Assembly (NCBI RefSeq): GCF_000003815.2
Contig: NC_049984.1
Location: 18,292,326-18,356,325, forward strand
Direction of reading: 5' to 3'
Source of the DNA: Branchiostoma floridae
Taxonomy: Eukaryota > Chordata > Leptocardii > Amphioxiformes > Branchiostomatidae
DNA: 64,000 nucleotides
Under the pieces are notes generated by a model. The model was not told the DNA's origin, made no database searches, and was given only the letters and a program-made list of their open reading frames with translations. The number at the start of each line of letters is the position of its first letter. The stretch's first letter is position 1. The position numbers and the translations under genes are program-made. This document shows positions 52,001 to 62,085 of this stretch, piece after piece.

Positions 52001-55000
52001 ATTTGAATATACAATGGTCATGTCTTTGTGGGAACAAAAATAAACAACTGAGTTAACGAAAACAACATGACAGATTATAGTTAGAAGAAGAATTATGGCA
52101 CTTTTACATAAATTATGCAAATTAGGGACTCATTTGTATAATTGGTATCTGTTAATGTTCCACCTGCCACAAACTACCCATTGTATCTCACCTCCTTGTT
52201 CCTTTTGTGCTTGAATCCTTTCCCACAGATCTCGCAGACAAACGGCTTGTCGGCAGTGTGGACAGACATGTGCCTGTTCAGGTCTCCCCTCTTCAGAGAG
52301 TTGAACCCACAGATGACGCACACGTGCGGACCCTGGATGTTGTGTTCCCGGTACATGTGGCGGAACACCTTGTTCCACTCGGTCTCGATGTGATCGCAGT
52401 GAAGACACTTGAGGGGAGGGAGTGGTAAAACAATACATGGTAAACCGTAAAGCCATGCAAAACCATCACTTAAAAATACAGTCAAACCTGTCTATAGCAG
52501 CCACGCAAGGGACTGGAGAAATGTGGCTGCTATAGACAGGTGGCCACTATAAAAAAAATCCTGATCAACTGACCATGAGCAATAAGTTACACATGATTTC
52601 AGTACCAACTGATCTTTCTCACCACCCTGCCAAAGTCAAATCTACCGTAAATGATTGATATTGCCATGCGCAATGTTTGGTAAATTTGCTGACAAAGACG
52701 CTAACGTTCCAGGCACGCATACCTTCTGTTACCGCCAAAATGACCCTGTCGGGAACTCCAAATCCTCGCAAACTACCATTTTAAACTGGCGCAAGGTGGC
52801 ATACGGCCACTCAATGGCTTAGGTCAATGGGAAAAATTCAAGGGATCGACAAGAAGTGACCGCAATGGCAAGATGGTCGCTATGCAAAGGTGGCCGCTAA
52901 TACAGGTTTGACCTTATATTACCTACATTTCAAACTGCAAGTCTTTACCCCCACTGCAAAGCTGAATTTGTCAAGTTTGTTTTGGTTAATAAAGCAACTC
53001 CGACATTTTAACGAGCTACAAAAGATGGTCATGATACCATGATTTCACCCCCTGTTCTAATGGATCAGTCCAGTCTGGCAACTGTAATTTGGAGGTCAAC
53101 TACAGGTCAAAGCATCCCAAAGGTCACAATTTTTGTCAAGATTTTAGAAAAAAATACATGCTTTAGTCCCTCTAACAGAAACCTTAAGCCTAATATGATT
53201 AAAATTTGCCCAGGAAAAAAATTATTTAAAAATATTGCCAATAAACAGGTCAAGGGTAGGCAAAGTGCACTTTCTGCACAACTCTGAAATGTAAATAAAG
53301 AAATGTTTTATTGCAAATTCATGCCCATGGGGCTAATTGCAAGTGAACAAATATAAAAAACATGAAACGATTAAGTGTGGTCTGAATAGTGGTAAATAAT
53401 CTTTAAGACATCATGTGGTTGATTGTACATACGGTACATAATAGTGCACTAAATCTACGCTGCTATTGCGGGTTTGACTTCTTCTTTGAAGACAGTTTAA
53501 AATGAAATAGTCCATATATTCTATAATAGACTGATTCGATGATCTTAGTAGAAAGAGTATCTTTTGTGGGTTTGTTAACAATCAAAGCAAAGTGTGATTT
53601 CGGAAACTCTTTCAAATAGTCTATTTCTTTTGGCATTGAATCGGGGACATTCACAAATGAAATGTGTTTCATTTTCCACTATATTCATTGTGCACTGCTC
53701 ACAGATTCTTTCATGAACAGATAGCTTTTTGTATCTTCCTTTCTAGTCTCACCTTGAAGTCTTTCCCCTCCTTCCGGTGACACTTGGTGTGGAGCTGCTG
53801 CTCCTCCTCCACAGAGAACCAGGTGAGGCAGGTGGGGCACTGGAAGTGCTTCTGGGAGATGTACTCCTTGGGGGAGCTCTTGCAGGAGCGCTTCTTGTGC
53901 TGGAGGAGGTTCCGGCGGTAGCGGAAGGCGCTGGTGCACTCGTCGCACTTAAACGGTCGGGCGTCAGAGTGCATGAGGAGGTGTCGCTCATGCTCACAAG
54001 CCTGGAATAAATGAATGAATGAAAGAAGATAAGACTACACTACATTTGTATGACACATAGCAGTCTCACGCTGAATTATATGTTCTTTACAAATAGTTAA
54101 ACTTAAAGCCAATCAATAGATGTCATTTCATCCTCCTATACCTTGAACAAATAAATGAAAGTCTTATAAGAGTAATAATACATCACCAGGGCTCGAAATA
54201 CTGGGTGCAGGTGCACCCAGGTGCACCCAAAATTGGAACTGTGCACCCAATTTTTTTCAGTGGGTGCACAGGGTGCACCTAAATATTTTCTTAGTTTTAT
54301 GTATGGAAAGATATCAAGTATACTAGTATACATCATATTCTTGACATCTAAGTGTTATGTTACTTGTTTAAGAATTTGATAGCTTGTAACTAAGTTTTGT
54401 TACTAGATTTTTTTACATTCAACTTCAATTTAAGTGGTGCACCCAAAAATTTTTTGGTGCACCCAATTTTTTCAGCTGGGTGCACCAGTGCACCTAATCC
54501 CAAAAATGAATTTCGAGCCCTGCATCACAGCGATGAACCCTATCTTAAGTATCCTTTACAAGCAATAAAACGTAGGTGTTCACCATTAGTTTATTACATA
54601 GACATAATTTCTAGAAAATACATGCAGTGAATGTATACATGAAGAAATTACATACATCATCATGTATGTCCATTTAGTACCTATGATATAAGAAGTCACA
54701 ATGCTGTAAATGCATTTAAGTTCGCGGGGATTTAATTTCGTGGTAGCAGGGAAAAGGACTTTTCGCGGGGGTTTTAATTTCGCAGTAACACCATATTCTG
54801 CAGTCTAATACCATAATAGAAAAATGTTTGCGGTGGTTTTACGTTCGCGAACATTAATCCACCGCGAACATTTCTGCATTTACAGTATCGTACGGATATC
54901 CTAAAATGTCATTGGCATCAAACAAGACAGCCATCTTCAAAGTTCAATATCAGCTGAAGTGAAGCAGTATGCTTATTCAAGCAACTAACACCATAATGGT

Positions 55001-56018
55001 ACCTGGTACTGAGTGGTAGTGCTATTGCTATAGAAATTTTCCTGATACTTACCTTCATGCACTTGAAGCCACAATCCTTGCAGACATACGGAGCTGGGAC
55101 ATCATGAGCCCTGAACATGTGTCTGTAGACCCTCCTCCAGTCCTTACTCCGCTCCTCACAGTGGATACACTTGAACCCTTCCTCACCCTCACAGTGGCAC
55201 TGCATGTGGAGCTTCTGCTCTTCCTCCCTGCAGAACTTCAGACCACAGATGTTACAGGAGTGCCTCAGCCCTCGCTGTGGGTTCCTCTTTCTCATGTAGT
55301 TGGGCCTCTTCTGGGGCTTTCTCGGCTTACGCTGACGTCTCTCGCTCGGCTCTTCGTCGAAGCCCACGTAATCGTCGTCTGAGTCATCGTGAGAATCCCC
55401 TTCACCGGTATTTTGTACCACCAGTATCCTTCCGATGTCCTTCTGCCAACTCTCCTGCACCTGCCTTTTCTGCTTGGCCTTGCGAGTTTTCTTCACCCGC
55501 GAGGTTGCTTTGCTAGGTTTGGGCACCTTTGCTTTCGGCTCTTTGCTCCGGGTCTGAAGTCTCTTGCTGCTGTGAGGCAAAGAACTCTCCGGGGCTTCTC
55601 TCTTTCGTGGCGGAATATTCAGGGCGCTATCAGACAGGCTTCTCTTTAATGCAGGTGCCGATTTTTCAAACCCTCTTCTAGAGTCACCATTCTCTGAGGC
55701 TGAATCCTTGAATAGCATGTCACCAGGCATATCCTCTACAGCGCTCTTGCCAATGTCATTTTCCTGTATGCCATTTGACTTCTCACCAGTGTCAAAGTGC
55801 GTGCTGTTTAGATGCGAAACAAAGTTGTCCACTAGGAAGCTGTTGAACTGACATGCTTTACATCTATAGAGGCGTAGGAGGAAAGTTTCAGTGTACTCTT
55901 CCATTTGCTCATCTTGGAAGACGCCATGCAGTCGAAAGTACGGCACTGCCAACTCTGCGGGAGTCGCAATGGGCGGGTGCTCCGTCAGCATCTCCATGGT
56001 TACAGGCATTGTTTCCAT
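49021..56018 (-). CDS. C2H2 zinc-finger protein with about 14 fingers, complete
   Basis: Exons (high to low): 56018-55053, 54001-53753, 52407-52192, 51417-51307, 51108-50994, 50331-50211, 49833-49784, 49340-49021. The sum is 2148 nt, 715 residues. One finger near residue 52 (YRCKACQF), then a long basic, disordered region (about 80-235) with KR-rich nuclear signals and acidic DDSDDDY, then about 13 fingers from [10 protein letters not shown] to YRCDMCDF, and a finger-free tail rich in Gln/His. Several fingers are split by introns, for example [22 protein letters not shown]. The 50-nt exon was found because it completes finger 13 (CNWC to HVRKKH) and restores phase. A nuclear, DNA-binding role is inferred. 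The orthologue is not recognised. A three-finger block is repeated within the protein. Confidence 0.9.
49999..50111. mobile_element. 113-bp hairpin MITE in the zinc-finger gene
   Basis: TAGCCTGGTATCC with TATTATAGCTCCC on the left is repeated inverted on the right, giving arms of about 46 bp. Flanks GAAAGATAA and CCGAGATAA look like a decayed 9-bp duplication. It shares the TAGCCT-type end with 3894-4010. Confidence 0.75.
50174..50210. mobile_element. Harbinger-type MITE end next to a splice donor
   Basis: On the minus strand GGCCATACCAATTTGACTTG matches the end of the 25189-25633 family. It begins within the donor of exon 50331-50211, where the intron starts GTATGG. No opposite end found nearby. 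Confidence 0.55.
51430..51790. repeat. Interspersed repeat, second copy, with a ~95-bp partial copy at 52088
   Basis: It matches 34710-34960 at the left (GAGACCTCATATCTC, TTATGCTTGGTTAT). The segment GAATTATGGCACTTTTACAT to GCCACAAACTACTCA (51580-51670) recurs at 52088-52178, next to exon 52407-52192. It ends near an (ACAG)n run at 51738. Possibly a SINE tail; class unknown. Confidence 0.6.
52479..52914. mobile_element. Tigger/mariner-like MITE (GTCAAACCTGT ends)
   Basis: The ends CAGTCAAACCTGTCTATAGC and GCTAATACAGGTTTGACC are inverted, with TA adjacent on each side, and contain repeated (C/T)AGCGGCCACC-like words. In a zinc-finger gene intron; non-coding. Confidence 0.65.
54187..54522. mobile_element. 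CAGGGCTCGAAAT-family MITE, copy 4
   Basis: CAGGGCTCGAAATACTGGG to TTTCGAGCCCTG, flanked by CATCAC on both sides (54181-54186, 54523-54528). The interior is rich in GGTGCACC words. In a zinc-finger gene intron. Confidence 0.8.
54704..54885. mobile_element. CGCGGTGG-type MITE, copy 4
   Basis: CTGTAAATGCATTTAAG to CTGCATTTACAG; TA on the right side, TG on the left. In a zinc-finger gene intron. Confidence 0.7.
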
Positions 56019-56857
56019 GACAACATAAGCCGATGCATCAATGTCCTAGACATCTGACCTATGGTAAAGAATGCAACGACAGTCAACATCTAATTCTCTA
56101 CACATGCTTCAGATACAGATTATTTCACTGACCAACATTTTAGTTTTTGAGATATTGCTAATACCAAAATGCCACTGAGTTACATCTACATCTACATTCA
56201 TATACCCCCAAATGGCCCCGCATGGGGCAAAAAGTCAGTTTAAAAACTTAAAGTCACAATTATTTCTCAAAATATGGACTTGTACATTCTTTTGTGAATT
56301 GCTAATACAGTGTCAGTACATTCTTTTGTAAACATCTAACCAAACACATTAACCAACGCGCTACCATCAAGTAAATTAAAACACTGTTCTAATAATATAT
56401 AACTTCTACAGTAAAATTTATTGAATCAGCATGGAAGGACCAGGTTATATTTTCAACGGTGGAAATCAGATGCGCTCCTGACTTTGTCTAAAACAAATAA
56501 TGTCCAAACAAGGTCCCTTGTATAAATAATACCTCCACAAATTGAGGGTAATTTGAGGCCTTTAGGACAAGCATTTTGCGTTAGAGAGCCCTGAACTGAT
56601 TTTCTGCGTGCATGCCATACCAATGGCGCATTTTCTTATTAGCCACTTATTCATCTACATATTTGACGATCGCTAAAAATGTCACAAAGCGCTTGTGCTT
56701 CAAAGCCGGCTGGTAAGGTCGTGCAGATTCATGAACGCTTAATTTTCGCACGGTGCTTGACCGAGATATTATTAAGAGTGGGAGGGGCAAAAACGGTGCA
56801 AGTTATTTCACCAAATTAACGTGTTTCACAACATTCTCCTACATGGCAAGTACCTAC

Positions 56858-57060
56858 CGACATTTGCAAAGGTCTCTACGTTGTCCAGCTGATTTCCTTT
56901 CTTGGTTAACGGAGAGAAGAAAGGCGGCGTTTGGTGATAAAAAGCCGCCGAAATTCCCGTCTTTTACTCCCTCACGTCGCCATTTTGGGTCACAACAGCA
57001 CCCGCTGCATGATGGGTAAAATTAATTTGCGCGGGACGTTCAAAAATGGCTACGAGGAGT
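56858..57060 (-). promoter_or_regulatory. Likely first exon and promoter of the zinc-finger gene
   Basis: On the minus strand a good donor (ATGTCG|GTAGGTAC) ends at 56858. The coding exon's acceptor (CTTTACCATAG, exon from 56058) lies 800 bp on, giving a 5' UTR intron. Upstream are CGCCATTTTG (57 kb side, YY1-like) and GCGCGGGA (E2F-like). Confidence 0.45.
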
Positions 57061-57422
57061 AAGAGGGGTGATAAACAACAAAATAAACAACAACGGTACA
57101 TATTGCCAACTTTAACTACACCAGAAATTAGGAGAAACATTTATGCATCCCCAACAAGAAAAAACGTTAATCACACATTTATCCTTCATCATACCCTCTG
57201 CTTGACTGACCAGAGCTGTTTCTTTATGAAATTCATATGGAATGTAACGTTAAATATGCCATTAAATACCACATGATTCTTGAATATTAGGTACCATATA
57301 TATTTGCCATATTGTGCCTCTTTCTTTTGTGTTTCCGCATACTTTGTGCAGCAATAACTTTATTTTAATGGGTATTTTTGTTGAAGACTTTCAAAGAGGA
57401 TAGCTCAAGAAAGCTTCCATAA

Positions 57423-60050
57423 GGCCACGTTGCTTCCATAAGGCCACTATGGCGACCAGGGGTGACAGCCGGCTGGATTCTATCATCACAAACCTTCACG
57501 GCATGTATCCACCCCCTATTCACCTGCCTCCAATCGGCTCCTCTGACCATCAGTCTATCTTGTGGTCAGCTGGAACGTGGCCAACCAAACCGATTCGTTA
57601 CATCACCCGTAGACGGTGCACACCTGAAGGAATGAGGCGGTTGGGTCTGTTGTTGAATACGGTGGATTTTTCACCTGTGTACAACGCGCCTGACCCAGAT
57701 TCTAAAGCTACTATACTAACAACAATGCTTGGAGTGATTTTGGACAAAGCTGTTCCCATGAGAAGGGTCAAAGTCACAAACAACGATAAACCGTGGATCA
57801 CTGTTACAATAAAGGAACTAATCGTGGCGAGACAGCAGGCCTTCCGCGCTGCAGATACAGAATCCTATTCTAAGCTGAGGAACACGGTGGCAAAACTTGT
57901 TAAAAGTGCCAAACGCCAGTTCTACAACAATGAAGTTCACCAGCTGATGAACTCAAATTCTGGCCAGTGGTTCAAGTCAATCAAAGCCCTGATTGGAATG
58001 GGAGGGATGAGGGGGGATGCTGACACCGCGGACCCAGCCACTTTGAAACGGGAGTGCGGCGCCCTAGCCGACCACTTTGCGTCGGTGTGGAGGCGGGTGA
58101 CACGCGTTGTGCCTACGGGACAGAGCGTTGAGCACTTGTTATCGGAAAATGGTCTTCCACTATTCTCTATCGGTCAAATCAAGTCAAAACTACGACAGCT
58201 GAACGGGAGTAAGGCTGCCGGGCCAGATAACATTCCTCCTTGGCTCCTGAAACACTTCCACGAGGAACTGGCACCAATTATATGCGACCTGTTTAACTCA
58301 TGTGTTAGTCACGGTACATTCCCTCAGCCTTGGAAAGTTGCTCTTGTTAGAGCAGTCCCGAAAAAGGCAAGACCAAGCTTTCCCGCGGAGTACCGGCAGA
58401 TCTCCTTGCTGAGCTGCGTCAGCAAGGTATTCGAGGGGCTTCTGCGAGACGCCTTACTACAGGACACTGTAAGGAATCTGGCTCCGTCTCAGCATGGGTT
58501 CATGGCGAAACGATCTACTGTTACAGCCCTTATCCACATTCTACAGTCATGGCATGAGGCACTCAATGCCAAACCCAAGATGGACATTCACGCAGTTTTC
58601 GTCGACTTCAGTCGAGCGTTCGATACCATCGACCATGGCCGACTACTGTCATCCTTGGCGGACATGGGCATCAGACAATCACTATGGACATTAATCAGTA
58701 GCTACTTAGAAGGTAGATCACAAATAGTGAAGTGGGGATCCTGTTTGTCAAAGCCGCACGATGTACTGTCAGGTGTGCCACAAGGTGGATTGTTGTCACC
58801 GCTATTGTTTGTTATCTGCATTAACTCGTTGGATGTATGTTTGCCTCAGTCTGTACTGCCTGTCAAATATGCTGATGATCTAACTAATTCGGAACTGTTG
58901 ATGGGGTCTTTACCCGGTCAGTCACAAAAGGCTGTGGACGCTGTTGTTGAATGGGGTGGAGGTTTTTCCCTCTCTGTGAATGCTAAGAAAACCAAAGATA
59001 TGGTAATTAGTACGAGGAACAAGGAAAATGTTCCCAATCCACCCCATCTGACAATAGCTGGCCTACAGATACAACGTGTTACTTCATTCAAACTCCTCGG
59101 TATTGTTATCTCCTCCGATCTGACTTGGGACGCACACGTCCAGTATATGCTGTCAAAAGCTCGTCCAAGAATGTACTACTTAACTGTAGCTAAGAAGTCT
59201 GGACTGTCTACTGATGTGCTTACACGCATTTACTTGGTATTTATTCGTCCCTTGTTAGAGTATGCCAGTCCAGTGTGGGGAGGGCTGCCTAATCACCTTT
59301 CCCATTCGCTCGAGGGAATACAAAAGCGTTGCTGTAAGATCATTGGGATACCTGTAGAGTCCTTGCCTTCCTTGTCCATGAGGCGAGATCAGGCAACATT
59401 GCGAACCATTCAAAACATACTGAAAGATGATGGCAGTCCTCTACATGAGTTTTTATCTACCACACAGAGCAACTACAGCCTGCGACGTCCTAAACAACCC
59501 ACTCCCTCTTTCAGTAGGACGAATAGGCACGCCCAGTCTTTCATGCCCCGTGCACTGAAACTCTACTCAAAGAGCTGTACAGTATAGTAGATTTTATAAT
59601 GTATGTGCTATCTTAATTTTATTGGAAATTGTATTTTAATTGATTTTAATCCTACCTGTGTATTATCTTGCATTATACGGTCTTAATGTGCAGCGCCCTT
59701 GTGGGCCAACAGATTTCATGTGCCTGTTTGTACAGTGCACGTGCAAGTTGGACTCAAATAAAACTGAACTGAACTGAACTGAACTGAACTGATTAGATTA
59801 TATGGATGACATCCTCTTGGAACTCCCAAACTGATGCGAGCGTGTAAATAAAATACGAATTTGGCCAAAAGTAAAAATTGAGTTCATTATGAAATCTAGG
59901 TGATCAAGAAGGTTGAACAAATGACTGAATGCACTGGAATATGATATACCAAACAATAGATTCTTCATTTTAGTGCTTTCACATTTTATTCCTTGATCTT
60001 GGACTCGATGCGCGTGCGGATGTCATCCATCTAATTCAATCAACATGGCC
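57423..60050. mobile_element. Harbinger-type element split by a LINE
   Basis: The left end GGCCACGTTG (57423-57432) and the continuation ATTAGATTATATGGATGACA (from about 59791) rejoin to the same terminal sequence seen at 4935-5103. The right end is GATGTCATCC...CAACATGGCC, with TAA outside at 57420-57422 and 60051-60053. The host element would be about 270 bp; the rest is the inserted LINE. Confidence 0.75.
57449..59587 (+). CDS. CR1/L2-like LINE reverse transcriptase, 5'-truncated
   Basis: A single uninterrupted frame of 712 codons. The first ~35 residues are the end of an APE-type endonuclease (TNLHG...GSSDHQSI). The reverse transcriptase follows: KAAGPDNIPP, VFVDFSRAFDTIDH, GVPQGGLLSPLLF, catalytic KYADDLTN, and a thumb ending in PLLEYASPVWGG. 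The upstream endonuclease half is missing, so it could not nick targets by itself. The RT is free of stops, so the insertion is young. After the stop come about 170 bp of 3' UTR and a short (CTGAA)n tail at about 59765-59788, as in CR1/L2 elements. Clade call is approximate. Confidence 0.92.
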   Translation: MATRGDSRLDSIITNLHGMYPPPIHLPPIGSSDHQSILWSAGTWPTKPIRYITRRRCTPEGMRRLGLLLNTVDFSPVYNAPDPDSKATILTTMLGVILDKAVPMRRVKVTNNDKPWITVTIKELIVARQQAFRAADTESYSKLRNTVAKLVKSAKRQFYNNEVHQLMNSNSGQWFKSIKALIGMGGMRGDADTADPATLKRECGALADHFASVWRRVTRVVPTGQSVEHLLSENGLPLFSIGQIKSKLRQLNGSKAAGPDNIPPWLLKHFHEELAPIICDLFNSCVSHGTFPQPWKVALVRAVPKKARPSFPAEYRQISLLSCVSKVFEGLLRDALLQDTVRNLAPSQHGFMAKRSTVTALIHILQSWHEALNAKPKMDIHAVFVDFSRAFDTIDHGRLLSSLADMGIRQSLWTLISSYLEGRSQIVKWGSCLSKPHDVLSGVPQGGLLSPLLFVICINSLDVCLPQSVLPVKYADDLTNSELLMGSLPGQSQKAVDAVVEWGGGFSLSVNAKKTKDMVISTRNKENVPNPPHLTIAGLQIQRVTSFKLLGIVISSDLTWDAHVQYMLSKARPRMYYLTVAKKSGLSTDVLTRIYLVFIRPLLEYASPVWGGLPNHLSHSLEGIQKRCCKIIGIPVESLPSLSMRRDQATLRTIQNILKDDGSPLHEFLSTTQSNYSLRRPKQPTPSFSRTNRHAQSFMPRALKLYSKSCTV

Positions 60051-60835
60051 TAAGTAGAAAAGAAGGTAACATTTGCAGGCAAATGCAAATGTTTTCATTC
60101 AAATGGTCTAGACTACTGTACTGTTTCTTACTCAAACACATTTGTGTGTATATATATAGTGACAAGCCCCTGTGTACAGCTCCATCCTACCACTTGCTAC
60201 ATAACGTAATTGAACGCCACAGGGTGCCTGCTACTTTACCCAATAACCGTGAATGAATGTATGTCCTGGCCGACCACCAGCTAAGACTGCGGTGATTGGT
60301 TGGGACAAGGAGGAACCTCCTTGGTTGGGAGGAAGGCCGGTGACCGTGCAATTCCCTAGTACTTCGCCTCACGGCGCTGTACCACCATGGTGCCTGCTAC
60401 TTTACCAATACTAGTAACCGAAAGTCTAAATCATATGCCTCTCGCCACAAAATGAGCCAATCAGCTGGTAGCGTTTTGCCACGCCCACGGGTGAACTCCC
60501 AAGGAAACTATTAAAGATAACTTTAGTCTGAAATCAGTACGCTTTATATCACGTTTATAAATGACAAGTTGGCATTTTATTCCCCATTTACTACACAAGT
60601 CATTTGCAGAAATATTTGAACAACCCCAGAACAACCTAAGACTGCTTACATGTACATCATCGGCTTAACTGATCAGCTGTTTCTTTATGAATTTCATGTT
60701 GACTGTAAATACGTCCTTGAACGTCCCATGGGTCTATAAGTAGCTATCAAGAGATTAACCTAACAATGGCAGGTAGAGTACCCTATTTCACACTACTTCT
60801 CACGTCGAAAATATCGCGTTTGTTTATTAGCATTA

Positions 60836-61537
60836 GGCCACAGCAAGTAAATTTATGAATGACATCCACGCGCTTATTAATTTTTCGCCTGATTTCAGAA
60901 AAAAAAGACAGATTTTTTTCCTTCTTCATGGGTGGTCAAATAGACCAAAATGGGCAAATAGGTTGTGTTGTAAGCTAATAATTGTATGTAGAAGTGAAAC
61001 TAGAGAGGTAGCCTTGACTGTAGTTGCAGAAGTGAAACTTGCTGGAAATAGCTGTAAGAGTGGCACCAATATGAAAGCCATGAATGTAGTAACCAACTTG
61101 ACAAGTGATGCCTGCAGTCTACCACACTAGGGTCACGTTTACTACACTAGCGTACTCTCCAAGCAGCGGTTAGGCTCTGGCTGTTTTTTAACGTGTTTTT
61201 TTAGTCGTTTTTACCGGGCTTTCTATTTTTTATTTTATCTTGCTGTATCAAAACCTAAAAAGAAAAATGACAAAATAGAAAGCCCGATAAAAACGACTAC
61301 AAAATGTTTTTAAGAAACCAGCCGGAGCCTAACCTCTGCTTGGAGAGTAACACTAGCACATAAGTGACTTGTTAGCTGTGGTGCCATACTTTGTCACTTC
61401 AACTCTTGTTACAACGTTTATTGTGTCTACTTTGAAAATTTGAAAGCTTGCTTTTTACCCATCTTGTATTTTCACGCTACCTCATTATTTTAGCAGTCTG
61501 AGTAGAATGTCATCCATACAATTTAATTGCTGTGGCC
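60836..61537. mobile_element. 702-bp Harbinger-type element with a nested MITE
   Basis: The ends GGCCACAGCAAGTAAATT and AATTTAATTGCTGTGGCC are flanked by TTA (60833-60835, 61538-61540). ATGACATCC subterminal words match 4935-5103. No transposase. It contains the hairpin MITE 61153-61349. Confidence 0.8.
61153..61349. mobile_element. 197-bp hairpin MITE (TACTCTCCAAGCAG ends), nested
   Basis: TACTCTCCAAGCAGCGGTTA at the left pairs with TAACCTCTGCTTGGAGAGTA at the right, and the stem runs on through AAAACGACTA-type sequence to a central AT loop. The flanks ACACTAGCG (61144-61152) and ACACTAGCA (61350-61358) are an 8-9 bp duplication. Same family as 10671-10780. Confidence 0.85.
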
Positions 61538-62085
61538 TTAATATCATAAAAAGTACACCTGTGATATTTGCACCGCTTTTAGATGAATGAACATAAGTTA
61601 ACCGTACCTTACGTTGCTTACAGTAATCAACGATAAGTATGTGATTTATGGATTACAACGATTGATCCCGAAACATTTTACGGTCAAACGAAGACAATGA
61701 TGTACTTCATAAGTTTACAACGTGTTGAACTTGGTTACCTAAATCCGACATGTAAACAAACGTACACAAGGAAACCCGTTGCCAAGGGTTTAAATACTTT
61801 CGACTCAGTAAAGTGTAAAGTTTGTCACTTCCGTCAGCACATCTCAGAGATCAGACTGGGGATCTGGAGTATCTACGCAGTACGGTTATTCAGGTATGTG
61901 CAATGCCGCTCCTTTTTATATCCCTTCACATTGTCGACGATCTTCGGTCGTACTTCGCGATCGCAGGAAGGTCGGCTGATTTTAAGATCGACAGAGGGTC
62001 GCGCGTATTTTTCGCATGAAGATCGTCCCTATCACATCAAAATCGTACGACGATCGCACGACCTATGTGACCGCGCCGTTACATG

